From Chrysoperla carnea (taxonomy: Eukaryota > Arthropoda > Insecta > Neuroptera > Chrysopidae), in the NCBI RefSeq assembly GCF_905475395.1, contig NC_058339.1, positions 79,264,520-79,328,519 on the forward strand: 64,000 bases of DNA, in the 5' to 3' direction. Each line of letters starts with the position of its first letter. The first letter of the stretch is position 1. Below, piece after piece: positions 1 to 11,689 of the stretch. Both the position numbers and the translations under genes were made by a program. The notes under the pieces are model-generated. The model made no database searches. It was not told where the DNA came from and saw only the letters and a list, made by a program, of their open reading frames with translations.

Positions 1-2330
1 TTCTCAAAGTTTTTAACGTTATTTCCAAATACTTTTTCAAAAAAGTTTTCGTAATTAATAAAAATAAAGAAAATTTGCAAAACACGAACTTTTTCTAAGC
101 TTGCTTGTTAGTTCAGAAAGGTGAGGCTTTACATGGAGAGGTAATCGAACTTGTGGCTCTGCAAGACAGATATATACAAACGAAATCGTTCCGAAGATCT
201 TATCTCGCTCCAAAAGACCACACAATTTGGTCTACCAGTGCATCGCGATTACTTCAGGAGCTGTCACAGTGTCACTTCTATGTCAGTGTCTAGCTCATTG
301 CCTTGGGAAACTAGACTTGTTTGAGCAAATTATTTGTACATTTGTATACAAATATAATTACTATTATACTAATAAATAATAAGACGTATAAATAGATAGA
401 TTTTTTTATACAAAATACAAAAAAATAAATTATAAAAACTTTTAAAAGGCGTTAGCGCACCCTGCTGAGTGTATATCTTACAAAAGAGTTGTATAGTTTG
501 TTCTTTTTCAATTTCTTTAAAAATATTATTTATTTGTAATGGTGATATCGTATTAAAATAACACCTTATTATGAAGTTATGATTTATGTCTAATTTGTAA
601 TAAAAAGAACTGTCATCTTTATTATAAAAATAATAAAATAAAAAATAATAATACTATAATTAATTAGGAATATTAATATTTAATAAGTATTGTTGAAAAA
701 AATTTGTTGTTATTTAAATATAGCCTAATTTAAATGACAATAGTAGGAGTAATAATTATAATAATAAGGCCTCATCGATAAAAATCTAGTTTTATATTGT
801 AATGATATTTGTGTTCGATTCCTGTCTAGGATAGGAGTTTTTTCCCATCAATTTTCATTTTATTTCATACAGGATGGCTTTTTTTAAGTTGACATATACT
901 TGAAACTCGATAAATTAATTTAATCGAGGAAAATGCTTCAAACGAAAAATGTTTTTATTCTGGCACCGAATTTGATCTAAGTTTCACTAATATTAAAACA
1001 GTTTCACGTATTCCAAACTGATAAACATTGAAAATGAACGCTTTAAATTAGAAAGTTATTAATAATCAAACATTTTTTGTTTGAAACATTGTTTTGTAAG
1101 CCGAATAGTTTAGACAGTAATTGATGATAGCAAAAATGTTGCTTTTTGTATGTTTGTTCATTCAATTTGAGCAAAATTGGTCGTTATTGAAAAACAGACC
1201 ACTTTTATTGGATTTATTGCAAATTTTTTTTAGATGAGTGCCTAGATTCCACAGAAACAATTATTCGAAATAGCAATTTTGGTACGAAAAAACTATTTTT
1301 AGTAAAACTTCAGTCCGTCTTTTGCTTAAGCTGTACGGTTTATGAAAAATGTTACTTTTCTATCAAATTTACCAGTTATGGAGTAGAGTGAGCTTTCCAT
1401 TTCGCATACACATCCAACATTTTTCGCTAGAAGCATTTGTATCGATAAAATAATTTTTAGAGTTTAAAGCATGTGTCTACTTGTAAAAGCAACATTGTAT
1501 ATAGGTGCTGGACGATGGTGACAATATTAAAGATATAAACAGCTTCTGCAGCTAGTTAAAGCTCAATAGTTAAGTGGGAGGAAATGTGTTTTCTTGATGT
1601 CAGAAAAAGGATAGGAAGCAGAAATCCTTTCAGCAATTATTGGAGCAATCACTAATGAGATTAAGAAGTTAATAGCAGGCCTAAATCTTTAAAAAAGCAG
1701 TGGTCTATGAAATGACTGGGTTGGATTATGTTTTAGTTGTCAGTTTATATGTTTTAAAAGTTTTGTTATAAATTACTATGGTTTCTCAAAATCTATTTAT
1801 ATTCAACGCCAGCTAAAACCCAATTAGCCTGTTATTGTAGGTCAACTTTAAACAACTGGTTGTCGTATTGCAAAATAATTTTCCCAAGAGAAATATAATT
1901 CAGTTTTCAGAAACCGAACAAAATAAATCGAAATTTGCTTTTATGTATAATTTTATTTTAACTCCAAATTTCAACTTTAAAAATAGTTGGTCGGTGATTA
2001 TATAAGAATGAATCACGTCACACCATCTCAAGACTAAAATATATAAATTTTATTGCAAATTAAAAACTGGTGAATTGCTTCGGATAAGTTATTTTATGTA
2101 TTATACGTATAGTTAATGTTGTTGTCTTAAAAAGGAGGCCTGGTTTCACCATATTTAGAGAATCGGAGATAGATAAAATATTTTAATGTGCAGAGGTGGG
2201 CTTGTTTTGTTCATATTTGAAATCACATACGTGTATATTACACACACCATATATCTCATAAAAATTGCATTTATATTGGACATTGAGTACACATAATTAC
2301 AAAAGTTTAGATTTTTACTTTCATTTTTAC
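1..2330. other. AT-rich intergenic sequence, no gene recognised
   Basis: No supported gene. Positions 105-293 hold a short open frame in a slightly more GC-rich patch, but its product matches nothing I recognise and it lacks convincing splice or promoter context. Positions 1500-1790 resemble loosely the 55.5 kb and 56.4 kb repeats, sharing the stretch around TTATAAATTACTATGGTTTC. Confidence 0.5.
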
Positions 2331-2334
2331 TCCG

Positions 2335-2837
2335 TTTCTTATAGCTCGGAGACAGCCAGACAGGCAACCGGAAATGGATTAATTAGATGATTTTATGAAC
2401 ACCTATACCAAAATTTTGTTCATAGTATCAATATTAAGCGTTACAAACTTGAACTAAACTTAGTAAAAAATTGGAATTTTAATATGTTGTGATTAGCAAA
2501 TGTTGAATGAAACTATATATTTTCGATAATGTTGCTCCAAAATTAAAAAGTAAAGAATTCAAATTTTTTTTTATATTAAGAAAAAAGTTTGATAAAGAGT
2601 TTGTAAATATCTTAGTTAAAAAGATAAAAAAAACCACCAAGCTTTTCGTATGCTAAGACGGGCAAAGCCGAATATCATTTTCAGTGATTAAATTATTACA
2701 TAAATTCGATTACTAGTATAAATATTAACAAAAATAATAAATGGGAACTCGAAATAAATTTCGATGTATTTTGACTATCAAGTACTTGGGACTAAACTCA
2801 ATATACTATGATATATTACATATATAAATGGTATACA
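2335..2837 (-). repeat. Fragments of the TATACCATG dispersed repeat
   Basis: Two minus-strand pieces (about 2335-2465 and 2786-2837) match the repeat seen complete at 4971-5733: the GACAGCC...GGAAATGGA stretch, 'AACACCTATACCAAAATTTTG', the 'GCGTTACAAACTTG' box and the terminal ATATAAATGGTATA. Unrelated AT-rich sequence separates them, suggesting an old insertion or decay. Confidence 0.7.
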
Positions 2838-3889
2838 AAGATCGTCTTTCAAGTGGATTCTTTTTTTTTTTTAATTTGCTTGTAAAATAATTTTGCGTCA
2901 AAGAACTCAATAATACATGGAAATCAATAAAATAAATATGTTTAAGCATTAATTTACAAAATTAAGCAGTAATCTAAAAAACTCCATTACAAATATATAT
3001 TTTAAGTCTTGTAATTATTATGAAGAGGCGTAACAGAAATTATAGACTACATGATGTTTTTTGTCATAACTCCACATAAATAAGCGGTGATGAGTATGAT
3101 CACTAAATGCTAGACCAACAATTCTTAACCAAGCCCTATCATGTGTACCAATCAAAAAAAGGAAATCAGCCGAAAATTATTCCCTTTCAGTGAGCTTTAA
3201 TAAATGCTCGCGAGAAGATCATAAGTGGCAGTAGAAATTTTCCAGTTTTTTTCTTATATCGAAATGAAAAACGTATCTAATTCACATAGACATAACCAGA
3301 AAAATCATTTTGAAAATCATGTAAAAACGTATTGATTCGTATACTGTTAAATTTGTTCTTGCCTAATTTGCCCGAATGAAAACTGACTAAAGGAGAAAGA
3401 TCGAACCTCAGAAGTTGCTAAGTCAGTTATATTATTTACTATCAAAATACATCAATTATTCACGGTTAGAAGTGCTTGGGATCCATTGCAATGCTGGTAT
3501 GGTATATTAACGCAGGATCTATAGCTGTGGCGTTATTTACAATACGGTATCCAGCTATGGATGTTGCGGCAATATTAAATATCAAATAACATACAAATGC
3601 AGACCGAATTCTTTCACATTTTGATTTAAGAATGTACGAGCAATAGATCAATTTTGAATAAAAGAGTTGATTTTTTTTTAAATTCTACTTTTGAAGTCAT
3701 TTACTTAAATAAATAATTGACTACTTCAAAAGTAGGTATTTTTAACATTGATATCATGGGAAAACGGTAGATGGATGATATGTTTTCATAGATTTCTCCA
3801 AAACTAGTCGGTGGAAATTAGAAAAAAACTATTTAAATAAAAGTAAAACGTTAACAAAGTATTGAAAACAAAAATAAGCCGTGGTACCC

Positions 3890-4225
3890 GACTAATTGAG
3901 GATGTATGAGCACGGTATTGTGGGCATAAATTAAAACAATATATATTTATTCAATTTTGATGATGCGTTATGCTATAACTTGGCAATATAAAACGAAAAG
4001 TAAGAATACAATTTTTCGATATCTGAAGTTATTTTCCAAATATCGAAAATTGAAAATATTGTTTTATTAATTAAGTAAGGTTAAACCAAGGCAAAATTTA
4101 AAAAATTTCCTCTTATTTTTCGTCTACATTCAGGAAGTTAAAACCAAATTCACCATCAAAGTTAAAAATAAGGTACAAATAATTTTAACCACAAGTCTAA
4201 ACTTGCCTTGGCGGTCGTAGTACCA
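3890..4225 (-). repeat. Dispersed repeat with GGATGTATGAGC end, copy 1
   Basis: Similar sequence recurs at 17485-17740 and 61590-61925. Shared landmarks are GGATGTATGAGC at one edge, a TTTTGATGATG...TATAACTT segment, paired TTTTCGATAT/ATATCGAAAA tracts that form an internal inverted repeat, and a TTCACCATCAAAGTT box near the other end. No coding capacity; probably a non-autonomous DNA element. Confidence 0.6.
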
Positions 4226-4970
4226 TACGAATATTCAAATAGTAAAAATCATTGTCAATATTATTAAAATATAATCCGAAAAAAAGACAAAAGCCTGCAA
4301 ACTTAGATATCATGAAATCATTGCTTTTAATTTTCGCTATGAAAACAAAAACTTTGTAACAAGAGAGTTAATAAATAAAAATATTCAACGCCGTTAATAA
4401 AATCACTATATGTGGTATTACTAAATACTGCACGGACACGGACAGTATCTATCCATTTTGTATTCTAATATGACTAATAAATTTAACGGGACTTTATTTC
4501 TAAAATAAAAATATAATTATTTATTAATATTTTGTATCAATTTAGATTTTAAAGTTTGTTTTGTTACGTAATGTTTGTTAGTTGGTTTTTTTTAAATATT
4601 TGTTTTGATTAATTAAATTTAAATTGATTAATGAATTTTATTTCATTTTTTTTTAATCTGAGTAAATATATTTTATTTTTAACCAATCGATGAATAAATC
4701 AAATCTATTAATATCTATGCATAGATATTTTAATTTTTTAATCACATTATTAAAATATCTAAAAATATTTTGATTCATGCACTAATTTAATGAATCTCAT
4801 GTGGCGTGATGAATGTACTGATTTAATATTTAAAAGAAAAATACCGCTGCTTAGTCAGGTTCAAATAAATTCAACCCTCAGTTCCGAAGAAAAAATATAG
4901 TGTAAGAAGTGCTCTAAGATTCTGTCAAAATATGGGAACGATTCTTATACACAGCTCTAATTTTCTTTTT

Positions 4971-5733
4971 TATACCATGTATATATGAAATATACTTAGT
5001 ATATTAAGTTTAGTCCCAAGTTTGTAACGCTTAAAAACAATGATGCTAGGAAAAAAATTTTGTCATAGGTGTTCATAAAATCACCTAATTAGTCCATTTC
5101 CGGTTGTCCGTCCGTCCGTCCGTCCGTCTGTGGACACGATAACTCATAAACGAAAAAAGATATTGAGCTGAAATTTTTACAGCGTACTCAGGACGTAAAA
5201 AGTGAGGTTAAGTTCGTAAATGAGCATCATAGGTCAATTGGGTCTTGAGTCCGTAGGACCCATCTTGTAAACGGTTAGAGATAGAACAAAAGTTTAAATG
5301 TAAAAAATGTTCCTTATCAAAAATTAGCGCTCCCGTGGGTAAATAGTGATGTTTACAAAAAAATTTTTCAAATAAAAGTTGTTTATTTTTTTATAAGGAA
5401 CATTTTTACCTTTTAAACTTTTGTTCTATCTCTAACGGTTTACAAAATGGGTCCTACGGACCAAAAAAGCCAATTGACCTACATTGCTCATTTACGAACT
5501 CGACCTCAATTTTTACGTCCTGAGTACGCTATAAAATTAAATCTTCATATCTCTTTTCGATTTTGAGTTATCGTGTTGACAGACAGACGGACAGACAACC
5601 AGAAATGGACTAAATAGGTAATTCTATGAACACCTACACCAAAACCACCTTTTTTCGTAGCATCAATATTGCGTTACAAACTTGGGACTAAACTTAATAT
5701 ACCTTGATATATATTACATATATACATGGTATA
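4971..5733. mobile_element. Foldback copy of the TATACCATG repeat (two head-to-head arms)
   Basis: A plus-strand arm beginning TATACCATGTATATATG (4971) runs to about 5350 and is followed by its reverse complement ending ...ATACATGGTATA (5733). Each arm holds the same landmarks: 'TTTAGTCCCAAGTTTGTAAC', a (TCCG)n run at 5104, 'CGATAACTCA', 'CAGGACGTAAAAAGTGAGGT', 'GTCCGTAGGACC' and 'CATCACTGTTTAC'-like sequence near the centre. It looks like a long-terminal-inverted-repeat element, of which the copies elsewhere in the window are single arms or fragments. No open frame. Confidence 0.8.
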
Positions 5734-5739
5734 ATAATA

Positions 5740-8630
5740 GTATCAATCTATGAAGCTTCATAAAAAAGTAATTTTATTGTTAATGGTGAATGAAGGCTTT
5801 ATAAAATCGGCAAAAAGTTTGAAGGTTTAGCTTATGGTTAATAACCCATAATAAACCCCACAACATGAAACATCAAATTTCAAGCTAAAAAAATTTTATA
5901 AAAGTCCATCATTAAAAATTTTCAAATGTCATTCTCTATTGAATTTTTATTTTGACATAAAGTGTCTCTGAAAAAATTCCTCTAAATATTTTTAAATAAT
6001 TTAACGAACACTATTTTCATAAATTTTGGGACATTTTCACAATATTACCAGAAATGGCATAGTTATTCGATTGAATTAGAAATACCTAAAAGCTTTTCAA
6101 TTTCCTCAAAGTCAAAAAGTAAGAATTTTCACTGGCTTTAAAAGAAAATGATTTTAATTTGGTAATGATGTTTGGACGAATGGTTTCTGAGACACGACAC
6201 AAAGGTTAAATTAGTTGGCCAATAACTTTACTTAAAGCCTAATAATTTGAAGCAAAATTTCCGACACTTTCATCATTTAGAAAAGTTTATCCTAAAATTT
6301 CACAGGGATGATTTTCAAATTCTCAACATCAGAACATAATAAGCAGAGAAAAACAAGTATCTACTATTGCAAAACAAATTTCTCGAAAACCGTGTCAATT
6401 TGGATAACTTTTTATTTCGGATTCGGGTGACTTTTCTAAACCACTTAATATATTATGAAAATTGAATTACAGTAAGTCACCACATAAACAAAAATTATTA
6501 TTAAATAATAATAAAATAATATTTTTATTTATTATCTGATAGAAAATCATTAAATTTATTTATTTATTAAATAATAATAACAAAAACAACTTTATAATTT
6601 ATAGCAAATATGATTTAACAAACCCACCTACGGAGTCGAAAGAGAACAACGAACGAAATAAATAAATAAAAATGTTTAAGAAATTTACTTTATCACCACC
6701 CTCAAATCTTGACAAGAAAAATTTTTTTGCTGTAGTATAACATGCTCTATTGCCCTTGAACTTATCAAAATTAATTTATAATATCTATTGTTGTCATTAT
6801 TATTTGGCTTTTATGATTGAAAAGATTTATCAATTTTGAAAAAGATTTAATTGCCTTTAAAAACATAAAACCCACCATCACCCACATTCTGTCTACAAAA
6901 GGGATAAAAACCAGCAGTTTTCTTTTGCAAGTGATATCTTGGCTTTATCGTTCGCTCCCGAAATTATTGTGAATCTTGAAGTATTGATAATTCCTTCACT
7001 TATTAGAAAAATCATTTTGTCATGCGACAACAAGTTGCTTGAAATAGAATTCTACGAAAACAGGCTTAAACTGTATTGTAGTAGGCGTTTGTTAAATAGA
7101 TGAATATTAAGAAGGCATAGTAATTTACAACAATACTGTTCAAATGAATAAATGAACTTCAAAAAAAGTCCAAAAGATTTAAACCGGTTTATGACTACAA
7201 TATTGACCATTTGACGTGATTAATGATTTTTCGAAATTCGTGCTAGAGAACACTTTATTAAGTAAATAAAAGTAGTAAACGATATTTGGCTAATCTTGTT
7301 TTTAGGTTGATAAATGGTATTCCTCAATCGACTTGTCGAAATGGAGCCCAGTAATAGAAAATCTATTATCTAGAGTTTCAAGGACAGTAGAAAATACGTT
7401 GAAAATACGAGATGATATTCAAATCTCTCTCTAAATTCCACAAGAAAAAAGTTTCTTGGAAACTATTTTCCCAAAACGGCGAGTTTTCTGATATTCCACA
7501 ATCACCCTATGTTTTCTCAAAGCAAAACTTCAGTTTTCATACTGTTAATAGTATATTTTTTCCAATCACATGTAGCTCATCTGTTAAGTTAAAAATTTTC
7601 CTTTAAATTTAAAATAAACTTTTCAAAAACACTGATTAAAATCATCAGATTCAAATTGATGACAACGATTGACAATAAATTTTTACCAAATGACAATAGA
7701 TTTTTGTCCAATCTTCAATAATTGATTAATTCTATTCGACAAAATCGATCACCTTGAGATATTGTTTAATTCAATTCTAATGATGTAAATATATATCATT
7801 TAATTTGAAACATTGTCAATACAAAACTTTTTATTATAGGCTTATAACTCAAAATAAGTAGAATAAAAAAATTCCAATTATTTTTTGGCCAGTGACAATA
7901 AATAAAAATTTTGACATAATCTTCCCCAAAATCAATAAATAAATATATCAGGTTTATGGGTTATTGTAACTAGTCTTTTTTTTCATAATTTTATAGCCAC
8001 TTAAAAATTTAAAAGTGAGATCATACCATAAAAAGAATACTCAATTGAAATCGAAATTATTAATGGAATAAATTTACAATCACCCAATTTAGGACCTCAA
8101 ATTTGCATACCTTATTTTGTCAAAGGTATGATAAATGATTTTCTATTTATTATTACTATTATATTTATACAAACATTATCAGTAAAATAATCTGCATAAT
8201 TTGTAAATAATCCTCTTTTACAATAACATATTCTAAATAAAGAATTTTAGTACATTTAATTGTTTAAATACTATACGACATGAATATTGAGTTTATTTCA
8301 CTGAATTTAAATAAAATGATTCAGGTAAAAATTATTTATTTTTTAGAAATTGCACAGTCTTTGTATTTTTTAAATTTTCGTATCATTCTTCAATGCAAAA
8401 GACTATGGATCGATTTTGCTCGCCAAGAAAGTAGACAAACATACCATCGAATATAATGTGAAGGTCTTCTAAGGTCATTCATTCCTTGAAGAACTATAGG
8501 GAACAAGGAATAAAATAAACTCGAAGCTAGACAATATCGTTTTACAAATTTTCTAATAGTGTAAATTATCTTTATTATTTTGCTGTTTGTAGTGCCCATG
8601 ATCATAAAATCAATGTTTTAAAGTTTTTCC
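5740..8630. other. AT-rich intergenic sequence, nothing recognised
   Basis: Low-complexity AT-rich sequence with stop codons throughout. Short open frames (for example 7412-7606) show no family signature or splice context. Confidence 0.5.
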
Positions 8631-8636
8631 AGATTT

Positions 8637-9034
8637 TTATACTATGTATATATGAAATATACATAGTATATTAAGTTTAGTCCCAAGTTTGTAACGCTTA
8701 AAAATATTGATGCTACGAAAAAATTTTGGTATAGGTGTTCATACAATCACCTAATTAGTCCATTTTGGGTTGTCCGTCCGTCTGTGAACACGATAACTCA
8801 AAAACAGAAAAAGATATCAAGCTTGAAACAGCGCACTCAGGACGTAAAAAGTGAGGTCGAGTTCATAAATGAGCAACATAGGTCAATTGAGTCTTAGGTC
8901 CGTAGGACCCATCTTGTAAACCTTTAGAGATAGAACAAAAGTTTTAATGTAAAAAATGTTCCTTATATAAAAAAAACAACTTTTGTTTGAAACATTTCTT
9001 TGTAAACATCACTGTTTACTCACGAGGGCACACA
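8637..9034 (+). repeat. TATACCATG repeat, single arm
   Basis: Same order of landmarks as the arm at 4971: ATATATGAAATATAC, 'TTTAGTCCCAAGTTTGTAAC', 'GGACGTAAAAAGTGAGGT', 'GTCCGTAGGACCCATCTTGT', ending near 'CATCACTGTTTAC'. Confidence 0.8.
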
Positions 9035-9039
9035 TTAGA

Positions 9040-10105
9040 TGCAAATTTTATAGTATGTATTAATATGAGATTATCAGTTATGTATGTCTTACATGTATAG
9101 GTGTATATGTGTAATGTGATAGAGTACTCAACACTGTCTATAAATCTATACTCAATCAATTGTTTGTTTTCACTTGTTTTATTACTGAAACTAGTCTTTG
9201 AGACTTTTGAAAATGGCCCTAAGCACTAAACCCATTTAAGAAATGAAAAAAATTTCTGAATTTTAGAATTAAAAACTTTTTCCTAATTGATTTCGCATTC
9301 GGACAGACACTAAATTCACAGAATGGTCCTTACATCGAAAGTGGATTTAAAATAGTCTGAATTTATTTTAGATGAGACCCTATTTCTCTATTAGCAGTCA
9401 TCAAATCGATATATATCATGAGCACAATTACGAAATAAATTTTTTTATAAGATAATTTTTGTTTACAATATTTTAATTAAAATTTCTGAAACATGCAATT
9501 AAAAATTTGTATGCATTTTTGTTTTCTTTCAAACTAAATTATGAGAAATATTTTTCCTGAATATTAAAAAAATGCAAATTCATGGCCTTTGTCGCGTCTG
9601 GTTTTAACACGTAATTATTTTACAAAGAATATTTTTAACCAATTTAGAAATTATTATATAAGAATAAAAAATTTATTTGTAGGTGTTAATTTACTACGAG
9701 AAAATTATTAATTAAAACGTATATAATTAGTTGCCAATAAAGTATTTAATTATTATTCTTTTAATTCTTTTATTTATGGACAACGAAATTTTTATCCCAC
9801 ATGGTTACCAAACAAGTTTGATTGGATGAATAATTTTAAAACAATTTATACGTGTTTGCAAAGTCATTTTTTGGTAATTATTAAATCCTTGGAAGATATT
9901 TGGTTTAAACAAGAGAGAATGTGAGTGCTTGTAGAGAAACTATAATATGAGATGTTGTAAATGGATCTTATAGATTGCTCTCTTGTTATTTTTTTCCAGA
10001 ATCTTATATCTGAAAAGTTTGAAAAAAGACTGAGAATAAACATATAGCTTTGGGAGTTTGTAAATCGTTCCGTTGTCTTAGTAATAAGAAAGTCATTTAC
10101 ACTCA
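9040..10105. other. AT-rich intergenic sequence, nothing recognised
   Basis: No supported gene or clear repeat. The open frame at 9864-10106 (minus) has no recognisable domain. Confidence 0.5.
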
Positions 10106-10110
10106 TTTTT

Positions 10111-10310
10111 AACCCCCGAACAAAAAAAACGGGGTTTTATAAGTTTGACCGCTATGTGCCTGTCTGCCTGTCTGTAGCATCGTAGCGGCTAAACGGACGA
10201 ACCGATTTTGATTTTTTGTTTCGTTTGAAAGATAATTTAATGACGAGTGTTCTTAGCTACGTTATAAGTGCGAGTTTAGGGCTCCGTACCCGAAAAATTT
10301 GTCGGAGGTT
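10111..10310 (+). repeat. AACCCCCGA-ended element
   Basis: Begins AACCCCCGAACAAAAAAAAC and ends near GTCGGAGGTT, so the termini are imperfect inverted repeats. The interior has 'TTTGACCGCTATGTGCCTGT' and 'AAACGGACGAACCGATTTTG'. Relatives lie at 16984-17310 and 47522-47787. This type of short, non-coding, inverted-ended repeat is widespread in insect genomes. Confidence 0.75.
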
Positions 10311-11230
10311 TTTTAAATTTCTATAAATTTCACTTGTAATGCAATGTTTTCTGCGGTAATTTTAATTATTATTCGTTTAGAAGCTGCTCATATACCACTC
10401 ATTCTGGGTTAAAATTTTTTCTGGTATAGTTTCGGAGTTTTAATTATGATTCTCATGCATGTTATTTGACAATGCAAACAATTCTCAGAATCATTTTTTG
10501 ATGCAACAATTTTATCCTCGCATCTCAACTTTGCAGTAAAATGTTTTTGCAGTAATTTTATAATTTTTTTTGAAAATATTTATATTTAAATAATATAAAT
10601 ATATATAAAATTAAATATAATTATGAATAAATAATTAACCTTGGTATATGCTTGTAACTGTTTTATGTATAAAAAAAATAAAGATTCTGTTCTTCGTTTT
10701 CTCGCAATGAACAATTAGAATACAAAAAGATAACAAAAACAAAACAATAAAAATTATGTATTTAAAATTTATTCATCATATCATCATTTTATTACAGCAG
10801 AACCGAGATCTTCTCTCTGAAATGAATAATCAAAGTGGAAGGCCATTTTTATTGTCTATTTTTTAATGTATTTTATGGAAAAAAATAAGATTTATTTATA
10901 TACTTTTAAAAGCATCTTCATCATGCATTGAATTGTTTTTTGCTTTTATTATATGAACAGAAATTATTACTTACATTTATTGATTTTTTTTATCAGAATT
11001 GATTATACATTGCACTGACTGATGATGCATCTCGGAATTGTTGAATATATGAGGCCAAGACATAAATTTTTGAAAGGAAAACGTGATAGGTATCACGATT
11101 TTCATTGGATTATGGAACTAAGTGTTTCGATTACCTATATTTATTTTTTTTTAAACAGAAAGTCGCTGTGATAAAAACCGTTAGGAAACAATCAACATGT
11201 TAAGGTATTAAAGATAAGGTATATAGAGCA

Positions 11231-11685
11231 TTGGATTTAACCGTAGCACCGCCCCTGGGAAAAGTGAAAAAATCCGCTCCATTACAGACATTTTACATAA
11301 AATGATGAAAGTTTCGATATTCATCTTTAAAAAAAATAAAATTGCTCATTCATTCCAGAAAATTTGTTATAAATACATAAATTATTAAATTTGTTATGCA
11401 ATAAAGACTCGAGATCTTAGAAATAAACATTAATTAAACGTCTTGAATTTCGTTTCCGAATTTCTTTATGAGCCAAATTGCCAAATTCAATTATCATTTT
11501 TTGGTAAATATTATAATTTTTATTTTGAAGATGTTTTCAACACGGTTACATTTTTCAAAGCATTTTCGATAAAGCGGAGAAAATATTTTTTCTCCCCCTC
11601 CGAGATTTTATGCCCCTAAAAATTTGCCACCCTAGGCCCCAGCCTCTGGCTCCGTAACCCTTATATAAATCCAGCGCTGATAGAG
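11231..11685. repeat. Possible non-autonomous element with GC-rich ends
   Basis: The edges (GGATTTAACCGTAGCACCGC and the reverse complement of GGCCCCAGCCTCTGG...ATAAATCCAGCGC) are markedly more GC-rich than the surroundings and roughly mirror each other (GCTGGATTTA vs TTGGATTTAA). The interior is AT-rich and non-coding. A single copy in this window, so the boundaries are tentative. Confidence 0.35.
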
Positions 11686-11689
11686 CATC

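Noticed and set aside
105-293. Open frame in a GC-richer patch near the window start
   Set aside because: Single short frame, no recognised domain, no conservation inside the window and no clear splice sites; could equally be a piece of an unknown exon cut by the window edge.
5103-5130. (TCCG)n run considered as a CRISPR or satellite array
   Set aside because: It is a microsatellite inside the arm of a dispersed repeat; no spacer structure.
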